Assembly (NCBI RefSeq): GCF_036711975.1
Contig: NC_091966.1
Coordinates: forward strand, 39,377,501 to 39,441,500
Direction: 5' to 3'
DNA from: Onthophagus taurus
Taxonomy: Eukaryota; Arthropoda; Insecta; Coleoptera; Scarabaeidae
DNA length: 64,000 bases
This document shows positions 34,810 to 45,000 of the stretch, in pieces (position 1 is the stretch's first letter; every line of letters begins with the position of its first letter). A model generated the notes under the pieces. The model made no database searches. It was not told the DNA's origin and saw nothing but the letters and a program-made list of their open reading frames with translations. The translations under genes were made by a program, and so were the position numbers.

Positions 34810-34990
34810 CTATTAAAATAATAATTAATGTTTGTAAATATTTATTATAATAACGTTTGTTTACTTACCGATAAATTTATTTTGTAATTATAAGATGGAA
34901 GTTATTTAATTTAAACACAACACAACACTTTAAAAAAAAGCGTGGAGGACAGCGGGTTATGATAAAAGTGAGGTTAGAACACGTGTGTTG
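34810..34990 (-). promoter_or_regulatory. GAR1 5' UTR intron and promoter region
   Basis: A GTAAGT donor at 34868 (exon ends 34869) and a TAG acceptor before 34809 define a short 5' UTR intron, a common layout for RNP genes. Upstream sequence to about 34990 is GC-richer than the flanks. No TATA box recognised. Confidence 0.5.
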
Positions 34991-34994
34991 TCAC

Positions 34995-35520
34995 AATGCT
35001 GCCAACATTAAATTAAAAAAATAACTAATCGTTTTTGATTTATTCATATTCAAATTAAAAAAAAAGATTTTATTTTTTAATCCTATATTTAATGTTTATT
35101 CTTTTTTTAATCAATAATCAACACACTCTAATAACTATAATTTATGAAGAGTTTAACTTTTCCCCCAAATAATAAGTAAGGTTATGTTTATTCTGAAATG
35201 TCACTTTAAAAACGAACTGATTAATATTTACGTTTGGAAAGTATTAAAGTACTTAAACAGCGCTGTTATCATAATAATATAATTAACGAAAGAAAAAAAT
35301 TGTGTCTCAAATAAATATCAAATATACACGTACCTAAGAAGTTGAATTACCGGGAGTAAATAAAACCAATTATCAGTGAACTTCCCATTAATCTTTCTTT
35401 CATCAATTCTTCGTGGTAGTGAACACTAACACAAATATTTGTTTAAATCACATTTAAAATGGATGAATAAAAGATACTTGACTGAAGCCTTTGGTCAAGT
35501 TAAGAAACAGGAAGTTATTA
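34995..35520. other. Intergenic, nothing recognised
   Basis: AT-rich DNA between GAR1 and an RTE fragment. No coding-like ORF. Confidence 0.4.
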
Positions 35521-35860
35521 ATATATTAGAAGATGAAAATATACCAGCACAAATAATACACCAACAATACTACTAAAATAAGGACTACCCAAGGCACAAG
35601 TGAAGAAATACATATAAGCAAAGGAGTTAGGCAGGGAGTTTCACTAAGTCTGTTTTTGTTCAACCTATTAATGAACCATATAATAGAAGCCTTCAGACCT
35701 AAATTAGGGTACAATATAAGTACAAGTTTTGATTGCAAGTAACAAAGATGACCTGCATAGACTAGTGTATCACTTCAACATAGCAGCTAAACAATACAAT
35801 ATGAAAATAACAAAAACAATGTTAAACAGTGAAGACCTCAACCTTTCTCTAGAAGTAAGG
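35500..35860 (+). pseudogene. RTE-like reverse transcriptase fragment
   Basis: Plus-strand translation gives KGVRQGVSLSLFLFNLLMNH (about 35621-35680, the GVRQGDSLSP motif) and, after the missing YADD box, NDLHRLVYHFNIAAKQYNMK (about 35741-35800), which in this clade follows YADD. The 35740-35860 part recurs at 38500-38590. Stops and a deletion make it non-functional. Confidence 0.7.
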
Positions 35861-35864
35861 GGGA

Positions 35865-36775
35865 TTGCAGCAGCATCTGGCAGAAGATTTAGTATTTTAT
35901 TAGCTATATCTAGTTTTTTGGAAGTAATTTCTAGTTATTTTGCCAGCAGTATATTGCTCTAATCTTCTCCAAGCAGTATCTATTTTACCATTAGCAGTAT
36001 TTACAAGTAAACAATATAACACTCTCAGCAGTATGTAACCTTGTATCGCCAGTTTCTAGTAGTTAATAGCTTATAGTCTTCTGCCAGCAGTATTATCTAC
36101 TATTGGCAGTATCTACAGTACACCAGTCATCTTCTATTAACAGTATATAGTAGATGCGGGTACTCCTAGAGCAAAATTATGCAAGCAGTCCTGCTACAGC
36201 AATTACCAACAGTTTCTAGCCGTCTCCAAGCAATATCTAGTCTTCCATTAGCTGCATTAGTATGCCAACAGTATCTAGTCTTTTGGAAGTAATGTCGTCT
36301 TTTACCAGTAGTACATAGTTCTCTTTCAGGATTATTTAATCTTCTACCAACAATATCTATTCTTCTCCAAGCAATATTTGCTCCTCCACTATCACAATTT
36401 AGAAGTATACCAACAGTAGTCCATTAGTACGGGCTAGAAATATGCCAGCAATACCTAGTCTTCTGTCAGTAGCATATAGTCGAATACTACAGAAGTTAAC
36501 AATATCAAGTCTTCTAGAAGTAATGTCCAGTCTTTTGCCAGCAGTTATCTGTCAGCAGTATCTAATCTTGTGCCAACAGTATCTAGTCTTCTTCAAGCAA
36601 TATCCAGTCATCCACCATATAGAATATATAGTATCTAGAAGTGCATCAGCATTATTTAGTATTTTCCAAATAGTATCTAGTCTTTCATTAGCAGTATCTA
36701 GAAGTATGCCAGCAGTATCTGGATATAACATCTGGTCTAAAACTATATTAAGCTTCCTTCTGGGTTAGGTTCAAT
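35865..36775. repeat. Degenerate AGTATCTAGTCTT-like array (copy B)
   Basis: Same motif family as copy A. It begins directly after an RTE fragment (GGGATTGCAGCAGCATCTGG), the same junction as in copy C. It contains the longer unit shared with copy A (36290-36770) and one shared with copy C (35865-36310). The right flank TGTGTATATTAAAGTCCTCC is shared with copy A. It ends about 200 bases from the 3' end of the GST gene. Confidence 0.75.
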
Positions 36776-36971
36776 GGAGTACTGCTCCATAAAGGATGTG
36801 TATATTAAAGTCCTCCATTAACATGAAATTGATTTTACTTTAAAATAACTAAATTAAAATTTTTTTATTTATTTACTTGAAATTACCAACTAAAAGTTTA
36901 CACACATTAACAATTTAATTTTATTAACATACTAAAGATGATACAAAAATATTCAAATGAAATCATTCTTT

Positions 36972-37758
<787 letters not shown>

Positions 37759-37849
37759 TTAAAACAAAAAAATCTGCAATAGATTTAATTAAAATAATTT
37801 TAAAGGTTATGTTAAAATATAAAAAGAATTTCACTGGTAGTGATCTCGT

Positions 37850-38265
37850 CAAATCTGACGGTATTGATAGCACAATATTACTTACAATATTGCTTAAACC
37901 TGTAAATGGTAGTTTTAGCCACTTTCTCTATATGCAAATGCAAAAGAGATAGGCCAAGCAGAATATCTATTGTTAGAGTTGGCGTTATCCATGAGAGAGT
38001 TTTGTCTAATATAGGATTACTCCTAGATATTTGAGAAAGGAATTTCACCCAGTTGGGCACAACGATTGTCTTTTGTGGGGTTATCGAGAGATTCTCTTCC
38101 TTACACCAAGCACAAATTGCTGGAAATGTTTTGTCGATATGACTTAAAACCCACCATCACTGCAGCAACAAGGATAACGAAACGGAGTAGCACACTTATA
38201 GATAACATTTATATTAATGTAATAACTTATAACAGTGAAGTATTTTAGTATCAGCTCTATCTGAC
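37850..38265 (+). pseudogene. Non-LTR endonuclease fragment (copy 1)
   Basis: TATTGCTTAAACCTGTAAATGG (about 37889) and the HKLLEMFCRYDLKPTITAAT, STLIDNIYINVITYNSEVF stretch (about 38105-38247) match the copy at 39352-39560. The IDNI motif is the usual end of the apurinic-like endonuclease domain of jockey/CR1-type elements. Broken frames. Confidence 0.55.
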
Positions 38266-38479
38266 CATAATGCTCAAAAAATAACTTTTCCTGCAACTGA
38301 CTTTCGCGATAACCGAGAAATTAAAATTATAAATAAATGCGTTTTTAGTAAAAAGAAATAGAAATGAATTTTGAGTTATAAATAGCTCAATTACTAAAAA
38401 GACCAACCATAAAGTAATTAGAAATAAGTCTCGTTTAGAGGATAAAAGATGTTTAACCAATACAGAACACTGTTAAATC

Positions 38480-39110
38480 GAATATAGCTATGAAAGTTTT
38501 GATTGCATGTAATGAAGATTTCCTGCATAGACTAGTGTATTACTTGAACATAGCAGCGAAGCAATATAATATGAAAATATCGAAAACAGTGAAGTTTTCG
38601 ATCATTCTCTAGAAGTAAGGAGGATTGCCGCAGCATCTGGCAGAAGATTTTAGTATTTTATTAGCTATATCCAGTTTTCTGGAAGAAATTTCTAGTTATT
38701 TTGCCAGCAGTATATTGTTCTAATCTTCTCCAAGCAGTATCTAGTTTTTCATTAGTATATTACACTACCAGCAGTATGTACCCTTGTATCGCCAGTTTCT
38801 AGTAGTTAGCAGTTTATAGTCTTCTGCCAGCAGTCTGCTTTTCTATTGGTAATATCTACAGTACACCAGTAGTATCTCATCTTCTATTAACAGTATATAG
38901 TAGATGTAGGTACTCCTAGAGCAAAAGTGTGCAATCAGTCCTGCTGCAACAACTACCAACAGTATCTAGCCGTCTCCAAGCAATATCTAGTCTTCCATTA
39001 GCAGCATTTAGAAGTATGCCAACAGTATCTAGTCTTTTGGAATGTCGTCTTTTACCAGTAGTACATAGTCCTCTTTCAGTAGTATTTAATCTTCTACCAT
39101 AAATATCTCA
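38480..39110. repeat. RTE fragment plus AGTATCTAGTCTT-like array (copy C)
   Basis: 38495-38590 encodes the same RTE piece as 35729-35830 (LHRLVYYLNIAAKQYNMKIS). The array at 38620-39105 is collinear with 35865-36310 (GCAGCATCTGGCAGAAGATT, GTACACCAGTAGTATCTCAT, CTCCTAGAGCAAAA). So the two loci are one duplicated composite unit. Confidence 0.75.
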
Positions 39111-39129
39111 GAGTCACCTGGGATCAAAG

Positions 39130-39310
39130 AAACTCTATTATCACAACTCAGTGTGTTTAAAGTTCTTTTACAGTCATTTTCATGGTCTGCAGCACCTGGA
39201 GAGCGGCTTGACTGAGAAAAATCGTACTCTCATGTTCTTCACCCCTCTCAAGAAGGATTTTAGCACCCCTGGCAATAGCAAATACTTCCGCCGTATGATA
39301 GCACGATATC
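39130..39310 (-). pseudogene. RNase H domain fragment of a non-LTR retrotransposon
   Basis: On the minus strand one frame reads AEVFAIARGAKILLERGEEH followed by STIFLSQAALQVL. This fits the E-x-YAI...SDSQAAL motif of RNase H domains at the end of jockey/R1-type elements. The catalytic Asp of SDSQAAL is lost. It is wedged between plus-strand LINE pieces. Confidence 0.5.
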
Positions 39311-39344
39311 ACTGCTTCCGCAGCCCATTAGTCATGTCGGAACA

Positions 39345-40312
39345 GTTTTCAGCATATTGCTTAAACCTGTAAATGGTAGTTCTAGCCACTGTCTTAGTCC
39401 ACCCAGTTGGGCACAACTATTGTCTTTTGCGCAAATTGCTGGAAATATTTCGTCGATATGACTTCACCATCACTGCAGCAACAAAGATAACGAAACTAAG
39501 TAGCACACTTATAGATAATATTTATGTTAACTTAAAAACTTATAACAGTAAAGTATTAATATCAGCTCTTTCTGACCATAATGTTAAAAAAATCGATTAT
39601 AGCTATGAAAAAATCATTTCGACTCTACTTAACGGATCCCATAGAAGTAAAATCTATTATTATGTTAAATAACACTCATACGGTTTGTTATGATAATATT
39701 CCAATTTCTGTTCTAAAAAAGTGCATTGATAAAATTGCAGAACTATTGAGCAGCGTCATAAACTGCTCTTTCAATTCAGCAATATTTCGAATGAATCAGA
39801 TAAAATGAATAGAGAAATAAATCAGATTTTACAAATTACTGGCCAATTGCACTAATTCCTAACACTGCAAAAGTTTTTGAGTAGCTTGTCCTGAAAAGAC
39901 TAAAAGATTACCAAGAACCAAATACTTAACCAGTCCCAAAATGGTTACATAAAAGGTAGATCTGTAACCAGAGCAATTTTCCAGTTATTAGAACGAATTC
40001 AAACTGGAATTAATTATTGTATTATGATGAACCTAACCTAAAGCATTTGACAGTGTCCACCATGACATCTTATTGAAGAAGTTGGAAGCTATAGGGATAC
40101 GAGAACTTCAGCTGGAATGGTTCAGATCTTACTTGTCAGAAAGAGAACAGCGGGTGGTCTTGTATGATCAAAAACTGGTGCTGAAGTTACTTCAGACTGG
40201 ACAAAGGTTATATGAAATTTATAAATTCAAGAGAAAGAAATACTGCACATTATTGAATGATCAAATTGACATCGAATATAACTCTTTGTTTAAATATTTA
40301 AAAGATATATAA
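39345..40312 (+). pseudogene. Non-LTR endonuclease/RT fragment (copy 2)
   Basis: Endonuclease end: LLEIFRRYDFTITAATKITK, IDNIYVNLKTYNSK and LISALSDHN (SDH motif, about 39422-39592). A linker and RT start with LIPNTAKVFE-like sequence lie near 39860. RT motif KKLEAIGIRELQLEWFRSYL follows a KAFDSVHHD-like stretch at 40045-40130. After about 40190 similarity to RT stops and an unrelated frame runs to 40312. Several stops. Confidence 0.65.
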
Positions 40313-40319
40313 TGTGGTG

Positions 40320-40670
40320 CAAATTTTGTCATTTGTTGATTTTATTTTTTAAAGTTTATAATATTTCTTAAAAATTCATATCATTTTTCACTTAGGCTCT
40401 TGTATCCGGTTTTATTTTTCAAAGTCTTTTTAAAGTGTTTTAAAATATTTTATCCATACAAATTTTATTTATACACTGTGTTTTTGACTTTAATCCTTCG
40501 CAATAACATACATCTTTATTGTTTAAATACTTAATATGCATCTTTTCATAATTTTTGTTTTAATGACGTCGTGGGTTTCTTTTTAACTATTTGACAGTAA
40601 GTTTACGAATGTAATATTTTTATTATGTTTTTCATTATGTTTATTTGTTCATATTGAAAAATTTTTTACG
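40320..40670. other. AT-rich, possibly the untranslated part of the element carrying the hammerhead motif
   Basis: No ORF. Lies between the RT fragment and the hammerhead-like motif. Nothing else recognised. Confidence 0.3.
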
Positions 40671-40673
40671 TAG

Positions 40674-40714
40674 ATTCGGCTGATGATGAGCTAAGCTCGA
40701 AACCGGCTCCGAAT
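40674..40714 (+). ncRNA. Hammerhead-ribozyme-like motif, probably degenerate
   Basis: The conserved core CTGATGA (40680-40686) is followed by stem II GAGC-TAA-GCTC (40688-40698) and GAAA (40699-40702), then CCGG and the closing strand. Stem I pairs ATTCGG (40674-40679) with CCGAAT (40709-40714) exactly. This is the minimal type I layout with a very short stem III that is known from Penelope-like elements (core ending GAAACCGG then a UC cleavage dinucleotide). Here the dinucleotide reads CT instead of TC, which breaks the A-U closing pair. Self-cleavage is therefore doubtful. No Penelope RT was recognised nearby. Confidence 0.55.
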
Positions 40715-40859
40715 AGATTGATTTTAAGCAAGTAAGAAGTTTTTTTATATAGTTTAAATTTTTATATTTAAAACTTGCAATATGAATCCCAAACATATAA
40801 AATCTCTTGTTGCAGTTTTGTCTAGTTTTCTTCACTTCGCTTGTATTCATCATCACATT

Positions 40860-41500
40860 CGATTATTAATTAAAGTATCCTCTTTTTAATGCAAAAAGTC
40901 GTTTTGAAAAATCACTTTTAGTACTTGAGAAATAAATTGTTGAAATAATCGACAATTTTTTCGAATTTTCAATTTTCGCTGATTAAGTTTTAAAAATTCG
41001 TATAAAATCCATTTCTTGGAATATGAGTATGAAAATTTCCCAAAGTGTCAATAAAAGTGTCTTCTTTCCAATGAACCAACCCTTTTTGAAAAATAACTTT
41101 TAGTTTTAGAGAAAACAATATTTGAAGTTTTGATAAAATTTTCGATGTTGCAATTTTCATCGATAATTTTTAAAATTTGCTATAAAATTAATTTCTTGAA
41201 GGATCCTTGTGGAAATATCACCAATTATTAATTAAAGTATCCTCTTTTTAATGCAAAAAGCCGTTTTGAAAAATCACTTTCAGTTCTTGAGAAATAAATT
41301 TTTGAAATGATCGACAATTTTTTCGAATTTTGCAATTTTCGCCGATAAGTTTTAAAAATTCTTATAATATTCAGTTCTTGGAATATGAGTATGAAAATTT
41401 CCCAAAGTGTTAATAAAAGAGTCTTCTTTCCAATGAACCAAACTGTTTTGAAAAATAGCTTTTAGTTTTTGAGAAAACAATATTTGAAGTTTCAAAGCAA
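40860..41500. repeat. 362-bp tandem repeat, two copies
   Basis: TATTAATTAAAGTATCCTCT at 40862 returns at 41224, and TTTCTTGGAATATGAGTATG near 41012 returns near 41376. Each unit also has a half-period of about 180 bases (CTTCTTTCCAATGAACCAA versus CCTCTTTTTAATGCAAAAAG). Confidence 0.8.
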
Positions 41501-41579
41501 TTTTCATCGATAACTTATCGATAGCCGGATATCCGGTCGAAAGGGATGCCGAATATCCAGTTTTTCGCAAAATCACTTT

Positions 41580-41705
41580 CCATTCCATCACTACTCTTTA
41601 TCCTATAGATCAATGATCTTCCAGAAGTGATGGAGGATCTATTAATCCTTTTTGCTGATGACACCACTGCAATATTAACTACAAAAACTAAATCAGAAAT
41701 GTCAA
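41580..41705 (+). pseudogene. Reverse transcriptase catalytic-box fragment
   Basis: The frame reads INDLPEVMEDLLILFADDTT followed by AILTTKTKSEMSKL. This contains an intact F/YADD catalytic box and its usual upstream INDLP motif. A stop precedes it and another follows at 41714. Confidence 0.7.
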
Positions 41706-41839
41706 AATTGGTTTAGCTCAATCTAGGTAAACTCCAAACTTAGTTTTCAAATAACAACTTACAAAAAACAAACGTTATTTATAACAATACGAACTAGAAA
41801 CTATTCTACTATCAAGCATATTGCGGATCCAACCCGCTA

Positions 41840-41950
41840 TAGTTGATTCCACTTCTCTCTCAAGAGCATTCTAGAGTACTTCAAGAGATTGTGGTATTGC
41901 GTTGTTGAACGCACCTTCTATATCCAAAAACATTTTTTTGTTACTCACAA
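41840..41950 (-). pseudogene. Reverse transcriptase fragment, opposite strand
   Basis: The minus strand reads KKMFLDIEGAFNNAIPQSLE, the LDIEGAFDN motif of the RT palm in jockey/R1-type elements. It is only about 35 codons long and belongs to a different element from the neighbouring plus-strand piece. Confidence 0.6.
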
Positions 41951-42092
41951 ATATATTAAAGATTTTATTAATTGTATAACAGGCTATAATAATTTTAGTT
42001 AAAAAATAACAGCTAAAAAATACAGAGAAAAGATTTGTTCATATTCATTAATTTATCTAATTCGTTCCTCTTTTTTCAACGAGCTTCATAAG

Positions 42093-45000
42093 TTACTTTT
42101 GATGTTCGTATCCTTTCAAGGTCATATAAACACCTTCATCTTCATTAACAGATTCGTGCTGAGCAAGAATATGAAGCAACGGGCGCAATTTTAACCACCA
42201 CTGATTCTTTGGTATACGATGCCTGATAAAAGAAAAATATCACATCAAAAAGACCAAATTTAAAAGTTAACTCACTCAAAATCGGTTTCCGCAACTAGCG
42301 CTTCAACAGGAGTGTATTTATACTGTTTTCCAACTATTCCCAAAACAACAGCGGTATCAGGACCAGTTGCTTTCTCTTTAATTTTAGTGGCCAACCAATT
42401 AGCAACTTTCGATCCCATTTTAGTGGCTAAGTTCCGATCGAACGGCGAAGGAGTTCCACCTTGTTGCATGTGCCCCAATACGTTCATTCGTGCGCTAAAT
42501 AAGCCTTTTCCTTCTTCTGCGTATAATTTGTGTAAGAAGACGGTGTCGTAATATTGAGAGGATTTTTCGTTACGCAAAACTAATCCTCTTTGAACCCCAC
42601 CAGCCATTTTTGTGCCCATGTGTTCTACATCTATGTGAAGATCTTTAATTGCATGTTTTTCTTCGAAAATATAAGCGTTATCTGCACCACCTAAAAAGAT
42701 TGATTCAAAAATGTTTAATAAAAAAAAGATTAATTTAATAAAACCTCGATATAATTTATTAATCCGTCATATCGAGGTTTTACTGTTATATGATTTATAT
42801 TTACTTGCTAATCCGGCTAATGTAGCTAAATACCCACAATAACCCCCCATAGTTTCAACAACAAACACTCTTCGTTTCGTTCCAGCCGCTGATTGTCGGA
42901 TACGGTCGCAAATTTCCGTAATTTCATTGACAGCGGTATCACAACCTAAACTAAAATGAGTTCCAGGAACGTTGTTACTAATAGTTGCGGGGATAACAGC
43001 CATTGGGAGTTTATATTGGGAATGTTTATCGCGATTTTGATACATTCTAAGTACCCCTTCGTACGCTTCAAAACCGCCGATAACCAACAAACCGTCCAAT
43101 TTTAATTCGCCTATTTTTTGAGCAATCAACGGCAAACGATTTCCAATGGCCGAATGTTTCGTGCCCAAGTTAACACCGCCTTGGGCGACCCAACCGATTA
43201 CATCTGACCAACCAAGATTTACTGTAGTCCCCTGCGCGAAACCTTCAAATCCGTTTTGAATTCCAATTACTTTTGTGCCATGATAAGCAATGGTTCGGAC
43301 GAATGAACGTACGGCTGAATTTATTCCGCAAGCGGGGGCTCCAACGTTAACTACACCAACAGTAAACTCCTAAATGAAAAAATTAATACAATTTAAATTT
43401 AATTCGAATAAAAAAATCTTACAGGGCCACTTGTATGCGGTGGTTTTAATCTTGTAAGCATTCTAAATGTGTCTAAATTTCGATGAAAGGATTTTCCTCT
43501 TAATTCCACAGCTTTTTGATGCTCCCTATTCTTCATAGCCTAAAAATTCGCGCCATAAAATGCTTCATCTTTGATTATAATTAGCCCCAACTTACTTTAG
43601 CTACTTCTTTAGTTCTATTTACACAATCCATAAGTGGTAACCTGATGATTTGATTTCCACTTATTGTGACTACGCAAGGTTCTGACGTAGGGGTTGATTC
43701 AACTAAAGCCAAAACAGCTTCTGCTCCCATTCTACAACCCTAAATAATAAAAATAAAGTTAATAAATCAAATATAAAAGACTAAATAATTTTACCAAGAT
43801 TCTATCAAAAGCTGATGGTCGCCCACCTCTTTGTACATGTCCTAAAATGGTTATCCTCGCATCTTGATGTAAATTTTTCACGATTGCGTCTTTGATTTGT
43901 TGAACGGTAATTGCTTGACCAGCTTGATCAACAGCCCCTTCAGCTACGATGATTGTGTTTAGCCGTTTTCCGGCTTCCCTTTCCTAAGATGAAGTCAAAT
44001 TTGATTCAAATTTGCTCTAAATTTATTTAAAAAAACAACAAGTGGGATGGTTTTGAGGTATTAAGGAATTTTTGATTCGAATCAATCATAAAAGTGTCTC
44101 TAAATGTTTTTGATGTCTTCTTATATTAATTTGGTATTACCTCAACAAGTTTTTTACCCATTGCCTCTTGCCAATTAGCAGGTGCTGGACTTTCCGGCAC
44201 AAATAAGTAATCAGCTTCACCGGCTAATGCACCAACTAAAGCTAGATAACTGTAATTTTAAATAGATTAAGTAAAATAATTATTAATGTTGAATCTAAAT
44301 TAATTCGAATCAAGATTAAAGGGACGCTAAAATAGAAAGGAATATTTTAGGGATAGAAGAGAAACGAATCCCAACTCAACCCCCTTTTTCTTAGAAAGAA
44401 CACAACAATCAAAAAGTCGTACAAATTTTCTAACCTCTTTTAATTTTTCACACATTTGTTCTACCCAGTCTTCAGGTGGCGGCATCTCTGGGAAAAAAAT
44501 GTAATCTGCTTCTGTTGCTAATCCTGATGCTAAAGCTAAATAACTACAACAAAAAATTATTACTTTCTTTTATTGATTGAAAGATAACACAGAAATAGAT
44601 AATTTGTAAATAAATTTTGTAATTATAGCTAAAATAATTAATAGTAATCTGTCAAAAAATTGAAACGTCAAAAAAGTAAAACGTCAAAAATACGAACTCG
44701 TTTAAGAGTAAGAACATAAAAAATATGTTCTTGTCTCAACTGTAGGGTTGCGTTTAAATTCAACGAGGAATGAATTTCAAAAAATATTATCTTACGTTCA
44801 AATTTTTTGGTATAATTCCCTTCAAGGTAAAATTTTTAGGGTTTCGGTTGGTGTTATCTAGGGTCCCTATAAAATTAATGTAGTTTTCTAATTTCTAGTA
44901 ACATTTTTGGTAACTTAATAATTGAGGTTAAAAAGTACAAATTAGATGCAAAAACGTGTTAGAAAATAATTAAAGTATTTCTTTAAATATTTTTGAATAT

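Noticed and set aside
33678-36768. ORFs of 77-108 codons inside the AGTATCTAG arrays
   Set aside because: They merely translate the repeated motif (SSLLEVMSS-like) and shift frame between copies.
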